A DNA stretch of 64,000 nt, taken from assembly GCF_000423845.1 (NCBI RefSeq), contig NZ_AUIT01000007.1, positions 26,956-90,955 on the forward strand, read 5' to 3'. Each line of letters starts with the position of its first letter. Within the stretch, counting starts at the first letter, position 1. Under the pieces are notes generated by a model. It did not search any database. It was not told the origin of the DNA and saw nothing but the letters and a program-made list of their open reading frames with translations. Shown in pieces: positions 44,795 through 54,362 of the stretch. Position numbers and translations under genes: made by a program. The stretch is from Thermodesulfobacterium hveragerdense DSM 12571. GTDB lineage: Bacteria > Desulfobacterota > Thermodesulfobacteria > Thermodesulfobacteriales > Thermodesulfobacteriaceae.

Positions 44795-47336
44795 TTTTGA
44801 TTTGTTTTCCTTCTAAATATTTTTTTACCTTTTGTCTCTCTTTTATCATGGCTTCTAACTCTTCCGGGGTAGCCTCAACCGAAACCTCTACCTGATCTCT
44901 CACCTTACCGTTAACCTGAACCACAAGCATATAAGTTTCATCTACCAACCAGGCTTCTTCGTAATCAGGAAAACGTTCACAGGAAATAAAAGTCTTCTTT
45001 CCAAGCTCTTGCCACAACTCTTCTGCCAAATGAGGACATACAGGAGATATAAGCAATACCACCTTTTTTAAACACTCTTTTATCAGTTTTTTGTGCATCA
45101 TGTCGTTTAAATCTATCTCTTTTAGATAATCCTGAAATAAGTTTAAAAACTCCATGATAGCCGCAATCCCTGTATTAAACCTGAGTCTTTTTTCAAAATC
45201 TTCAGAAACTTTTTTAACAGTCTTGTGAAGTTTTTTTCTAAGAGGCACTAACTTGGGATCAAGGTTTTTAAACTCTTCAGAGGAATATTCTATTTCTTTT
45301 AAAGCCTCTGTATATTCTAACACTAAATGGTAAAGTCTTTTTAAAAACCTGTATGCTCCTTCTATTCCATGGTCACTCCACTCAAGGTCTTTTTCAGGTG
45401 GAGCTGCAAAGGAGATAAAAAGTCTTACGGTGTCTGCTCCGTATTTCTTAATCATCACATCAGGGTCTACTACATTACATTTACTTTTTGACATCTTTTC
45501 AAACTTTCCTACGATGATTTCTTGCCCACAACCTGTTTTTAAACATCTTCCTTCAGGAGAAACCTCTTCAGGATAGACCCATCCATGAACCGGACATTTA
45601 TAGGTTTCTTTGATAACCATACCTTGGGTAAGTAAATTTTTAAAAGGTTCGTTTATCTTGAAATAACCAAGGTCTCTTAAAACCTTAGTAAAAAATCTGG
45701 CATAAAGAAGGTGTAAAATCGCATGTTCTATACCACCGATATACTGGTCTACAGGCAACCAGTAATGGATATCCTCTGGATTAAAGGGTTCAGGATAATC
45801 AGGACAAGCAAACCTTGCGAAATACCAGGAAGACTCCATAAAAGTATCAAAGGTATCGGTTTCTCTTTTAGCCGGGCCTCCACACTTAGGACAAGTAGTA
45901 TTAACAAAATCAGATAACAAAGGCAAAGGAGATCTTCCAGTAAAGTCTATTTGAACGTCTGTAGGTAAAACTACCGGGAGGTTTTCCAGTTTTTCAGGAA
46001 CGATTCCGCATTTATCGCAATACACCATAGGAATAGGACACCCCCAATATCTTTGTCTTGAAACCCCCCAGTCTCTAAGCCTGTAAGTTATCTTTTTTCT
46101 GCCCACACCTTTTTCTTCGAGATAAGCGGTTATTTTACTTTTTCCCTCTATACTGGGAAGACCGGTAAAAGGCCCTGAATTTACCATAATCCCAGGTTTT
46201 TCATAAGCTTCTTCAAGGTCCTCTGGGTTTAAGTTAATACCCTCTGGTTGGATCACTATTTTTATAGGAAGATTATATTTCTTGGCAAACTCAAAGTCTC
46301 TTTGATCGTGTGCAGGAACACACATAATAGCTCCGGTTCCATATTCCATAAGTACAAAATTGGCCACATAAACAGGAAGTTTTTCTCCGGTCAATGGATG
46401 GATGGCATAACTTTCTAAAAATAATCCCTCTTTTTCTGCCATACCTGTTTCAATTTCTCTCCTTTCCTTTCTGACTTTATCTATAAACTCAGCTAAAGCT
46501 TGAGACAAACCCTTTTTTTCAGCTAATCTCTGGGCTAATGGATGTTCGGAAGAGAGAGAAATAAAGGTAGCACCATAAAGGGTATCAGGGCGAGTGGTAT
46601 AAACTATTAAGTCTTCCCCTATTTCTGGTAAAAAGAACTTTATCTCAGCCCCTTCACTTTTTCCTATCCAGTTCCTCTGCATTACAATAACTCTTTCAGG
46701 CCAATATTTCTCAAGCTCATCAAGCTCTTTTAAAAGTTCCTCTGCATAAGCTGTTATTCTTAAAAACCAGCCTTCCATTTCTTTATAAGTAACCTCAGTT
46801 CCACAACGCCAACAACCTCCATCCTCCACCTGTTCGTTAGCAAGTACCGTATGGCAAGAAGAACACCAGTTAACCAGAGAGGTTTTCCTATAGGCAAGTC
46901 CTTTTTCATACATCTCTATAAAAAACCTTTGTTCAAACTTGTAATAACCTGGGTCACAAGTAGCTAACTCACGTCTCCAGTCATAACTAAAACCAAGTTT
47001 TTTTAACTGATTTTTCATGTAGGCTATGTTATCATAGGTCCATTTAGCAGGATGAACCCCATGTTTTAAAGCCGCATTTTCTGCAGGGAGTCCAAAGGCA
47101 TCCCATCCCATAGGATGAAGCACATTATACCCTTTCATCCTTTTTACTCGGGCTAAAATATCACCTAAGGTATAGTTTCTTACATGCCCCATATGAATTC
47201 TTCCAGAAGGGTAAGGAAACATTTCAAGAACATAATATTTAGGTTTAGAAGGATCTGTTTTAGCTTCAAAAACCTGATGTTTTTCCCAGAGTTCTTGCCA
47301 TTTTTTTTCTATGGTAGAAAAATCATACTTTTTCAT
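44751..47336 (-). CDS. leuS: Leucyl-tRNA synthetase (LeuS)
   Basis: 861 residues, full bacterial length. HIGH-like HMGH is in [17 protein letters not shown] (about residue 50), the zinc-type insert has [22 protein letters not shown], the editing (CP1) domain includes [12 protein letters not shown] and the [19 protein letters not shown] block, and KMSKS is in [15 protein letters not shown]. It charges tRNA-Leu. It is preceded by the ferredoxin gene with a 14-base overlap and followed by lptE. Confidence 0.98.
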   Translation of the reverse strand: MKKYDFSTIEKKWQELWEKHQVFEAKTDPSKPKYYVLEMFPYPSGRIHMGHVRNYTLGDILARVKRMKGYNVLHPMGWDAFGLPAENAALKHGVHPAKWTYDNIAYMKNQLKKLGFSYDWRRELATCDPGYYKFEQRFFIEMYEKGLAYRKTSLVNWCSSCHTVLANEQVEDGGCWRCGTEVTYKEMEGWFLRITAYAEELLKELDELEKYWPERVIVMQRNWIGKSEGAEIKFFLPEIGEDLIVYTTRPDTLYGATFISLSSEHPLAQRLAEKKGLSQALAEFIDKVRKERREIETGMAEKEGLFLESYAIHPLTGEKLPVYVANFVLMEYGTGAIMCVPAHDQRDFEFAKKYNLPIKIVIQPEGINLNPEDLEEAYEKPGIMVNSGPFTGLPSIEGKSKITAYLEEKGVGRKKITYRLRDWGVSRQRYWGCPIPMVYCDKCGIVPEKLENLPVVLPTDVQIDFTGRSPLPLLSDFVNTTCPKCGGPAKRETDTFDTFMESSWYFARFACPDYPEPFNPEDIHYWLPVDQYIGGIEHAILHLLYARFFTKVLRDLGYFKINEPFKNLLTQGMVIKETYKCPVHGWVYPEEVSPEGRCLKTGCGQEIIVGKFEKMSKSKCNVVDPDVMIKKYGADTVRLFISFAAPPEKDLEWSDHGIEGAYRFLKRLYHLVLEYTEALKEIEYSSEEFKNLDPKLVPLRKKLHKTVKKVSEDFEKRLRFNTGIAAIMEFLNLFQDYLKEIDLNDMMHKKLIKECLKKVVLLISPVCPHLAEELWQELGKKTFISCERFPDYEEAWLVDETYMLVVQVNGKVRDQVEVSVEATPEELEAMIKERQKVKKYLEGKQIKNVVFVPKKLINFVV

Positions 47337-47532
47337 AAGAACCCCCTTCCGCAGAAATAGCTTTTACAGGACAATCCTCTATGGCAGATATACAATCACA
47401 AGCCTTACATCCCTCAAAATTATAAACCAAAGCCTTTCTTTCCGGACCCCACGTAAAAACCTCAGGACATATCTCTATACAATATCCACAGCCTATACAA
47501 CTTTCTTGGTCTACCTCCAAAGAAGTAACCAT
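47323..47532 (-). CDS. 4Fe-4S ferredoxin
   Basis: 69 residues. The cluster Cys are in [21 protein letters not shown] and DCPVKAI, giving one 4Fe-4S site (possibly two disposable Cys extra), much like Desulfovibrio-type ferredoxins. It begins one base after the isocitrate dehydrogenase stop. The ferredoxin could serve as redox carrier for 2-oxoacid oxidoreductase or other Fd-dependent steps; the icd pairing may be only positional. Confidence 0.88.
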   Translation of the reverse strand: MVTSLEVDQESCIGCGYCIEICPEVFTWGPERKALVYNFEGCKACDCISAIEDCPVKAISAEGGSYEKV

Positions 47533-48758
47533 TATATCTCTTCCTTGTAAATGTTTTCTACTATGGCTTCTGCAAACTCAGAACATTTAACCTCTTTTGC
47601 ACCTTCAAGCTGCCTTGCTAAATCATAAGTCACTATCTTTTGTTGGATGGTTTTGGTAAGACCTTTCCAAATAAGTTCGGCAGCCTCCTTCCATCCAAGA
47701 TATTCAAGCATCATTTTTCCAGAGAGTATCAAAGAAGAAGGATTAACCTTGTCTAACCCTGCATACTTAGGGGCTGATCCGTGAGTAGCCTCAAAAACAG
47801 CATATCCATCTCCTATGTTAGCACCAGGGGCCATCCCAAGACCACCTACCTGGGCAGCTAAAGCATCAGAAAGATAGTCTCCGTTTAAATTGGGAGTAGC
47901 AAGTACCCCATAATCCTCTGGTCTGAGCAAGGCCCACTGAAACATGGCGTCTGCTATCCTGTCGTTAATTATAACCATACCTTGGGGAATACCCTCAGAA
48001 AATCTTTCTTTTAACTCTTCCTCTAAAACTACCTTGTCTGAAAATTCTGCCTTGGCTACTTCATAACCCCAAGCTCTAAAAGCACCTTCGGTATATTTCA
48101 TGATGTTACCTTTATGCACCAACGTAACTGTTTTATACCCTTGTTCTAAAGCGTACTGAATTGCTTTTCTTACCAGTCGTGCGGTTCCAAACTTACTGAT
48201 AGGTTTTATCCCTATACCTGAACCTTCCCTTATTTCTTTTCCAAAATTTTCTTTGATAAACTCTATCAGTTTTTTAGCTTCAGGTGACTCTGCTGGAAAC
48301 TCTATGCCTGCATAAACATCCTCAGTATTTTCTCTGAAAACCACCATGTTTACCTTTTCGGGATGTTTAACAGGTGAGGGAGTACCAGGGATCCACCTTA
48401 CAGGCCTTACACAGGCATAAAGATCAAGAACCTGCCTTAAAGTAACGTTTAAACTTCTAAAACCTCCTCCTACCGGGGTAGTCAACGGTCCTTTTAAAGC
48501 CACGACCGAACTTTTGATAATTTCTAAAGTCTCCTCGGGAAGATAGGTACCTGTCTCTTTATAAGCCTTTTCCCCTGCTAAAACCTCTTTCCACAAAATC
48601 TTTTTCTTACCTCCATAAGCCTTGTCAACCGCTGCGTTTAATACCTTTAAAGTGGCCTTCATTATGTCAGGCCCAATTCCATCACCTTCGATATAAGGAA
48701 TTTCTGGATCATCGGGTACTATAAGAGAGAATTTTTCACCAATTTTAATTTTAGCCAT
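47532..48758 (-). CDS. icd: NADP-dependent isocitrate dehydrogenase (Icd)
   Basis: 408 residues from the ATG at 48758, chosen because GGGGGAC lies just upstream and the product starts [10 protein letters not shown] as in the family; an open frame extends 15 codons further. Signatures: [33 protein letters not shown] (substrate and regulatory Ser), [10 protein letters not shown], and [27 protein letters not shown]. Catalyses isocitrate to 2-oxoglutarate, or the reverse in a reductive TCA cycle. Confidence 0.96.
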   Translation of the reverse strand: MAKIKIGEKFSLIVPDDPEIPYIEGDGIGPDIMKATLKVLNAAVDKAYGGKKKILWKEVLAGEKAYKETGTYLPEETLEIIKSSVVALKGPLTTPVGGGFRSLNVTLRQVLDLYACVRPVRWIPGTPSPVKHPEKVNMVVFRENTEDVYAGIEFPAESPEAKKLIEFIKENFGKEIREGSGIGIKPISKFGTARLVRKAIQYALEQGYKTVTLVHKGNIMKYTEGAFRAWGYEVAKAEFSDKVVLEEELKERFSEGIPQGMVIINDRIADAMFQWALLRPEDYGVLATPNLNGDYLSDALAAQVGGLGMAPGANIGDGYAVFEATHGSAPKYAGLDKVNPSSLILSGKMMLEYLGWKEAAELIWKGLTKTIQQKIVTYDLARQLEGAKEVKCSEFAEAIVENIYKEEI

Positions 48759-48803
48759 CCTGTCCCCCTTATAGAAAAATTGATTTTTTTTCAAATCTAC
48801 CAC

Positions 48804-48833
48804 ATCTTAGTTAAACTAACAACTTTTTATCAA
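48804..48833 (-). promoter_or_regulatory. Candidate promoter for icd operon
   Basis: On the minus strand TTGATA (48828-48833), an 18-base spacer and TAAGAT (48804-48809), in the 95 bases between the LonC-type gene and the icd start. Moderate match only. Confidence 0.35.
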
Positions 48834-48898
48834 CCTGATTTTAAACGATTTTGTGTTGACACTTGAGTAGAGAATTTTAATAACAAACTATGTAAAAA

Positions 48899-51262
48899 CT
48901 ATTTTTTAGACCTTTTTGTTCTTGAGGTTTTAGAGGTTCTTACCTTTTCTTTACTTAGCTCGTAAAGCCTTTTAAGACCTTTGCGAACCTCTTTATGAAA
49001 ACTTTCAGGCTTTTTTCCGGTAAGAAGCTCTATCACATCATCTATCGTTTCTACAGTATACACATGAAAAACACCTTTCTCTATATCTTCCAAAACTTCA
49101 TCATCTAAAAGAAGATTATCAATATTTTTACGTGGCATAATAACCCCTTGATTTCCTGTAAAATTTTTTATTTTACAAACCCGATAAAATCCCTCTATCT
49201 TTTCTTTAATACCCCCTACAGGTTGGATATTCCCAAACTGATCGATCGATCCGGTGAGAGCAAGGTTTTGTTTGATAGGAATTTTCGATACTGCCGAAAG
49301 GATAGCCATAAGCTCTGCGGCTGAAGCACTATCGCCTTCTACCGGTTCATAAGCCTGTTCAAAAGTAAGGGTGCAAGAAAACTGAAGAGGAAAGTTGGTG
49401 CTATAACGATGGTAAAAATATGAAGAAAGGATAAAAACACCCTTTGAGTGAATAGGCCCACTCATTTCTATTTCTCTTTCTATGTTAACTACCCCTCGAC
49501 TTCCAGGGAATACATTAGCGGTTATACGAGAAGGCCTACCAAAACTGTAATCTCCGAGCATATAAACACTGAGCCCGTTTATCTGACCAACCTTTTCACC
49601 CTCTACATCTATGATGATTTTTCCTTCTTTTATAAGTTCCCTTATCTTTTCCTCTATTATGTTAACCCTATAAATTCGATCTTTAACAGCCTGTTTGATC
49701 TCTTTTTCTGTTATATATTGATTCGAAGAAAGGGTGCTTGCTTCTCTTAAAAGGTCGATCAAATCTTGTATGATTAAACTTATTTTCTGTTTATGGCCTG
49801 ACTGATAAACCGCATACTTAAAGAGCTCGCTAAGACCTGAGCTATCAAGGTCTTTTAGCCCTTCTTCTTCTATTACTTTTTTTACAACCTTGGGAAATAT
49901 AGATACCAGCTCTTCCTCTATAGAAACCACAGGTTCAAACTCTGCTTTAAGTTTAAACAGCTGAGAAAACTCAGGGTCATAAAACATAAGAAGTTGGTAA
50001 AGGTAAGGATCTCCTATCAAAAAGACTTTAGCAGAAAAAGGCACTGGCTCTGGCAAGATACCTACATGAGGTACAGGAATTTCCTCTATCATACCTCCCA
50101 TAAGATGAAGTTCTTTATGAAGAAGTGTCCTCTTTAAAAGAAACCATACATAGGGGTTTTTTAAAACCTCCCAAAGATCAAGGACTACATATCCTCCGTT
50201 AGCCTTATGAAGAATACCTGGAGCTAAGCTTAGATGATCAGCATAAAGTATTCCCATCTCTGCCTTATAATTTATCTGTCCAAAAAGCCCTTTCAAAGTA
50301 GGTATCCTTTCATAAACTACAGGTGCACCCTCGGTTTCAGAATTATCAACCAGCACGTTTACCCTAAACATGTTTAACGCACGGTTGATGTTATTTTGAA
50401 CCATTATATTACCTTTTAATTTTTCCCAATCTATAAAGATTTGAATGTTTTTAACAATTTCTTGTTTAAAAGTTTTTAAGTATGTCTGAAATCCCTCAAT
50501 CTTAGAAAATTCCTCTTCTAAAGTTTTACACGCTTTATCCACCAAATTTTCAGCGATCTTTTGTCTTAATTTTAAAAGGTTTTCTCCTAAAATATTATCA
50601 AGCTCTCTTAATTTTCTCAGATAATCCCTAAACTTAGGTTCAAAAGCCTCAAGGTTTCTATGATATTCTTCTCTAAGCTGAGGATTGCTTAAAAATTCTT
50701 CCTGAGGAAGAGAGGTTTGTACCTTAAAGAGAGGCATTAACCTTACTCCTTCAGGACCGAAAAGAACCATCAGGTTATAAGATTTTGCCTCCTCTACTAA
50801 TTGATTTATTACTTTCTCTTTTTGCAGGTCGATTTCCTTAGTAATTGCGTTTAACTCTTCTTCATACTCTTTACCTTCAAAAACTTTAAAAGTTTCTTTT
50901 TTTAAAAACTCTAAGATATTTTCTATATGCTCAGCCAGTTTTTTTCCATAACCAGAGGGTAGAATCAAAACCTTAGGTTTATACGGCTCTTGAAAATTAT
51001 TGACATAGCAGATGTCTTTAGGAGTAGGTTTAGAAGAGGCTATCTCTCTTAGTCTTTTTAAAGTGTACCTACTTCTTCCTATACCATTAGGACCACACAC
51101 ATAGACGTTATAATCTTCTTTGTCGATGCTTAAGGCAAGGTCGAAGGTCTTTTCAACCCGTTTTTGTTTGAAATAACATTCCTCAACCTGAATATTCTCA
51201 GTACCAAAAGAAAACTCTATCCCTACTTTTAGATCTTTTTTTTCAACCTTTTGCCAGCCCAT
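48899..51262 (-). CDS. Lon-like ATP-dependent protease family (LonC/COG1067 type)
   Basis: 787 residues. An N-terminal AAA-like region has GPNGIGRSRY in place of Walker A, with Arg for Lys; this is seen in this subfamily. The C-terminal Lon protease domain has the Ser-Lys dyad: Ser645 in EGDSASAAEL and Lys686 in VGGIKEKIEG, with GGYVVLDLWEV and the EIEMSGPIHSKGVFIL segment before. The C-terminus is Lys/Arg-rich. It lacks the classical Lon N-domain. The target is unknown; ATP hydrolysis may be weak or absent. Confidence 0.85.
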   Translation of the reverse strand: MGWQKVEKKDLKVGIEFSFGTENIQVEECYFKQKRVEKTFDLALSIDKEDYNVYVCGPNGIGRSRYTLKRLREIASSKPTPKDICYVNNFQEPYKPKVLILPSGYGKKLAEHIENILEFLKKETFKVFEGKEYEEELNAITKEIDLQKEKVINQLVEEAKSYNLMVLFGPEGVRLMPLFKVQTSLPQEEFLSNPQLREEYHRNLEAFEPKFRDYLRKLRELDNILGENLLKLRQKIAENLVDKACKTLEEEFSKIEGFQTYLKTFKQEIVKNIQIFIDWEKLKGNIMVQNNINRALNMFRVNVLVDNSETEGAPVVYERIPTLKGLFGQINYKAEMGILYADHLSLAPGILHKANGGYVVLDLWEVLKNPYVWFLLKRTLLHKELHLMGGMIEEIPVPHVGILPEPVPFSAKVFLIGDPYLYQLLMFYDPEFSQLFKLKAEFEPVVSIEEELVSIFPKVVKKVIEEEGLKDLDSSGLSELFKYAVYQSGHKQKISLIIQDLIDLLREASTLSSNQYITEKEIKQAVKDRIYRVNIIEEKIRELIKEGKIIIDVEGEKVGQINGLSVYMLGDYSFGRPSRITANVFPGSRGVVNIEREIEMSGPIHSKGVFILSSYFYHRYSTNFPLQFSCTLTFEQAYEPVEGDSASAAELMAILSAVSKIPIKQNLALTGSIDQFGNIQPVGGIKEKIEGFYRVCKIKNFTGNQGVIMPRKNIDNLLLDDEVLEDIEKGVFHVYTVETIDDVIELLTGKKPESFHKEVRKGLKRLYELSKEKVRTSKTSRTKRSKK

Positions 51263-51367
51263 AATAATAGAAATTTTAAAATAAAAAAAACAAAAGACAA
51301 GACTTTTAAGGCAGGTGTTTTACAAATATTATAAAATCTCGATTGGCCCCGCCCCATTAATCATTAC

Positions 51368-51400
51368 CACCTTCTTTTCGTAAAAATTCGGAAAAAGGTG
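51368..51400. repeat. Imperfect inverted repeat in the lonC/lipoprotein gap
   Basis: CACCTT-C-TTTTCG (51368-51380), loop TAAAAATT and CGGAAAAAGGTG (51389-51400) form a 12-bp stem with one bulge and one G-T pair. There is no good T run next to it on either strand, so it may be an operator or mRNA structure rather than a terminator. Confidence 0.35.
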
Positions 51401-51426
51401 CTTTCTAAGGATTGACTTAAAAACTA

Positions 51427-51442
51427 TAAAGTTTAAACTTTA
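51427..51442. promoter_or_regulatory. 16-bp perfect palindrome before the glycine-zipper lipoprotein
   Basis: TAAAGTTTAAACTTTA, a perfect palindrome ten bases after TTGACT (51412-51417). It lies where an operator would be, about 40 bases before the ATG. A good -10 at the right spacing was not found, so the promoter is uncertain. Confidence 0.4.
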
Positions 51443-51483
51443 ATATTAAAGCAGCTTTATTATACTCTCATGAGGAGGGGATC

Positions 51484-51897
51484 ATGAAAAACAAACTTAT
51501 GCGTTGTTTGAGTTTTTTTATGGTTTTTTGTTTGATAGGGTATTTACTTACCGGATGTGTTCCTGAAACAAGTCAAAAAACTAAGGAAGGAGCTACGATA
51601 GGTGCTGTAGCTGGGGCAGTTTTAGGTGCCCTGATAGATAAAAACAATCGTTGGAGAGGAACAGTTATCGGTGGGGTTATTGGTGGTATCATCGGAGGGA
51701 CGGCTGGAAGCATCATGAACAAAGCAGCGGCTGAGGCAGCTACTACAGGAAAACCGGTAGAATATGTTAGCGAAGACCAGGTCCAAAAGGTTTATGCTAC
51801 CCCTATAGGGAAAAAGGACAACTGCGAACAAGTAAAAGTCCAATACTACGAATATGGAAAATTAGTAAAAGAAGAAATCAAAACAGTCTGCAATTAA
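51484..51897 (+). CDS. Glycine-zipper lipoprotein
   Basis: 137 residues. A signal segment (residues 8-24) ends in LLTGC, a lipobox with Cys25. The mature part has glycine-zipper repeats at about 36-75 (GATIGAVAGAVLGALI, then TVIGGVIGGIIGGTAGSIM), as in SlyB/OmpA-associated surface lipoproteins, then a small C-terminal domain. GAGGAGGGGATC precedes ATG 51484. It is monocistronic. Confidence 0.8.
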   Translation: MKNKLMRCLSFFMVFCLIGYLLTGCVPETSQKTKEGATIGAVAGAVLGALIDKNNRWRGTVIGGVIGGIIGGTAGSIMNKAAAEAATTGKPVEYVSEDQVQKVYATPIGKKDNCEQVKVQYYEYGKLVKEEIKTVCN

Positions 51898-51933
51898 AGT
51901 TTTTATCTAAACTTTCTATCTCAGTTGAGATAG
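51896..51933. terminator. Convergent-gap hairpins after the lipoprotein and aspartate aminotransferase genes
   Basis: Two adjoining inverted repeats: AAAGTTT (51896-51902)/AAACTTT (51909-51915) with a 6-base loop, and CTATCTCA (51916-51923)/TGAGATAG (51926-51933). The first is AT-rich and the second overlaps the aminotransferase stop. A bidirectional terminator is plausible, but no long T run follows on either strand. Confidence 0.35.
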
Positions 51934-53115
51934 GGCCTGCTTTATCCTATGGCAGGCCTCTTTTAAACTTTCTTCAGAGTTTGCAAAGGAAAGCCTTATA
52001 AAACGATCATCTCCAAAGGCTATCCCAGGAACAACAGCAACTCTTGCTTCATCTAATAGATATTCAGCTATATCTAAGGAACTACCGATGTCTTTTCCTT
52101 CTTTGTTTTTCTTTCCATAATACACTGAAACATCAGCAAAAAGATAGAAGGCCCCTTGTGGCTCGATAAACTTTATACCAGGAATTTTTCTTAGTTCTTC
52201 AGAAAGCACCTTTGCTCTTTTAGCAAAAACACGACACATCTTTTCTACCTCTTCCTGAGAAGAGGTAAGGGCAATTTCGCAGGCTTTCTGAGCAAAACTG
52301 GTAGCATGAGAAGTGCTCTGGCCCTGTATGTTGGCACAGATTTTTATTATCTCCTTAGGTCCAACAAGCCAACCTATCCTCCAACCGGTCATGGCATAGG
52401 TTTTAGAAACCCCGTTTACTATAAAAACTCTTTCTTTAAAATCTGGTGCCACAGATAATATGTTTTTAGGTGACGCAAAGTCAAACCTTAGCTTATCATA
52501 AATGTCATCACTTAGTACCCAAATATTTTTTCCTCTTAACAATTCTGCAAGGTCTTTTAAAAACCTATCAGAGTAAATACAGCCTGTAGGGTTTGAAGGG
52601 CTATTAAGGATAATACCTACGGTATTAGAACTAATCGCTGCCTCGATATCACTGATAGAGGGCTCAAAGTTATTAGCCATGTCAGAAGGGATAAACTTTG
52701 TAGTACCTCCAGCTAACTCAACCATCGCAGGATAAGAAACCCAGTAAGGAGAAAGGATTAAAACCTCGTCTCCTTTATCAACCAAGGCTAATAGCAAGTT
52801 AAAGATAGCTTGTTTTGCTCCTGTAGTTACCAATACCTCTTCTGGTGTGTATTCAAACCCATAGTCTGACTTTATCCTTTCACATATAGCCTTCCTTAAA
52901 CTTAAAAGTCCAGGGGTTGGAATATACTTAGTTAAACCCTCATCCAAAGCTTTCTTACAACTCTCTTTAATGTAAGATGGGGTGTCAAAATCTGGCTCTC
53001 CTGCAGAAAGATTAATCACGTCAATTCCTTGGGCTTTTAGGGCTTTGGCCTTTGCATCTACCGCTAAAGTAGTAGAGGGTTTTAAATTTTTGGCTCTTTC
53101 AGAAAGTTTAAACAT
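51916..53115 (-). CDS. Class I/II pyridoxal-phosphate aminotransferase (aspartate aminotransferase)
   Basis: 399 residues. The conserved lysine motif is NGVSKTYAMTGWRIGW. Other family features: INLSAGEPDFDTPSYIKE, GAKQAIFNLLLALVDKGDEVLILSPYWVSYP, SPSNPTGCIYS and LSDDIYDKLRF. It matches the bacterial AspC/AatA (1-gamma) subgroup. It moves amino groups between aspartate and 2-oxoglutarate. It is the last gene of the minus run from the class V FBPase, after a short gap that follows the TonB-like gene. Confidence 0.93.
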   Translation of the reverse strand: MFKLSERAKNLKPSTTLAVDAKAKALKAQGIDVINLSAGEPDFDTPSYIKESCKKALDEGLTKYIPTPGLLSLRKAICERIKSDYGFEYTPEEVLVTTGAKQAIFNLLLALVDKGDEVLILSPYWVSYPAMVELAGGTTKFIPSDMANNFEPSISDIEAAISSNTVGIILNSPSNPTGCIYSDRFLKDLAELLRGKNIWVLSDDIYDKLRFDFASPKNILSVAPDFKERVFIVNGVSKTYAMTGWRIGWLVGPKEIIKICANIQGQSTSHATSFAQKACEIALTSSQEEVEKMCRVFAKRAKVLSEELRKIPGIKFIEPQGAFYLFADVSVYYGKKNKEGKDIGSSLDIAEYLLDEARVAVVPGIAFGDDRFIRLSFANSEESLKEACHRIKQALSQLR

Positions 53116-53157
53116 AACTCTTTTCCTCCCCTAATCTCTTTGATTTTATTAAAATTC

Positions 53158-53940
53158 TTATTCTAGTTTTCCAACTCCTGTACCTTTAAATTCTACCACT
53201 ACTTGAACTGGTCTGTCAACAGGTAATGGAGAGGCGGTTTTCAAACATCTTTCCACGGCAGAATTAAACTCCCCAACCGAGGATTTTTTGACAAAAGTAT
53301 AACTTAATACCCTTCCGTCAGACCCTATGGTTATCCTTACCATAGCTATCAAGTCCTTCTGAGTTCTTAAATAAATAGGAATTTCAAAATGGTTCTGCAA
53401 CTTCCTTTTTATCAAAAGTAGATATTCTTGACTTAAAGTTTGACCACCTGCTTTTAAACCATAGTTTCCCTGACCTAAAGAGTCTCCTGTACTTCCACCA
53501 AGACTACCTTGCTGTTCTATCCTATAGCTTGCACTCACTCTTTCTTTAGCTCCCTTTTTTAGACTCGCAATCTTTTTGTTTAAAAGACCCATCTCTTCTG
53601 TTGTAGTTTCTACCTCTCTTTGTTTTGACTTTGTAATCTTGGTTAATCTTTCTTCCAATAACTTCTTCTCCTCAATTTCCCTTATGCCAGATTTTTCTTC
53701 TCTTTTAGATAATGCTTCTTTAGATTGAGACTGACTTTGTTCAAACTTATTTTCAACCAAAGGTCCAGAGACTGGTTGAATGTTAAAATTTTCTGAGGTC
53801 ATAACATTAGAAACTAATTTTACTTTTAAAGTCTCAGGTGTTTTAGAAAAAAACTCAAGGTTAGAAAAAAGTAAAAATAAAAAACAAAAGTTTAAAAATA
53901 AAGAAAGAACATAATAACCCAAGTTGTATCTTATAAACAT
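53158..53940 (-). CDS. TonB/TolA C-terminal domain protein
   Basis: 260 residues. One N-terminal transmembrane helix (about residues 9-29), a long charged linker with Gln/Lys/Glu and a glycine-rich portion, and a C-terminal TonB-like domain (about 170-260, with VRITIGSDGRVLSYTFVKKSSVGEFNSAVERCL). This is the inner-membrane energy-transfer protein of TonB or TolA systems. The upstream ExbD/TolR is its expected partner; ExbB/TolQ is missing here. Confidence 0.82.
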   Translation of the reverse strand: MFIRYNLGYYVLSLFLNFCFLFLLFSNLEFFSKTPETLKVKLVSNVMTSENFNIQPVSGPLVENKFEQSQSQSKEALSKREEKSGIREIEEKKLLEERLTKITKSKQREVETTTEEMGLLNKKIASLKKGAKERVSASYRIEQQGSLGGSTGDSLGQGNYGLKAGGQTLSQEYLLLIKRKLQNHFEIPIYLRTQKDLIAMVRITIGSDGRVLSYTFVKKSSVGEFNSAVERCLKTASPLPVDRPVQVVVEFKGTGVGKLE

Positions 53941-53945
53941 AGTAT

Positions 53946-54347
53946 TTATTGTTGCTCAGATTGCGTTAACAATCCTAATTCTGAAAACCCAGCTTTTTTT
54001 AATTCAGAGAGTACCTTAGCTACTATGCCATAAGGGCAATCTTTATCAGCTTCTATCTGAATCTCTTTGGCTAACTCTCTTTGCCTTGCTTCTTCAGCCC
54101 ATTTAGATAAAACCTCTAAACTTATTTCTTGTCCATAAAGTTTGATCTTTCCTTCTTTGGTAATGGTAATCTTAATTGGCTGAGCTTCCTTTTGGGTTAT
54201 AGGGAAATCTTTGGTTTTAGGAAGTTCTACTTCAATCCCAGAGGTCATAAGAGGAGCGGTTATCATGAAGATGATAAGGATCACCAAAACTACATCAACC
54301 AAAGGTATGATGTTGATTTCTCCCTGAAGGTCTTTTCCTATTTTCAT
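53946..54347 (-). CDS. ExbD/TolR family biopolymer transport protein
   Basis: 133 residues. N-terminal cytoplasmic stretch, one membrane helix (about residues 14-38) with the functional Asp in NIIPLVDVVLVILIIFMIT, and a periplasmic domain. It uses the proton gradient to energise outer-membrane processes with a TonB or TolA partner. It lies 15 bases after the YkgJ-like gene and five bases before the TonB-like gene; no exbB/tolQ is adjacent. Confidence 0.9.
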   Translation of the reverse strand: MKIGKDLQGEINIIPLVDVVLVILIIFMITAPLMTSGIEVELPKTKDFPITQKEAQPIKITITKEGKIKLYGQEISLEVLSKWAEEARQRELAKEIQIEADKDCPYGIVAKVLSELKKAGFSELGLLTQSEQQ

Positions 54348-54362
54348 CAGACTACGAAATTA

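Noticed and set aside
51341..51360. Sigma-32-like -10 (CCCCAT) in the GC-rich patch
   Set aside because: No CTTGAA-like -35 at a suitable distance, and the -10 faces away from the Lon-like gene.
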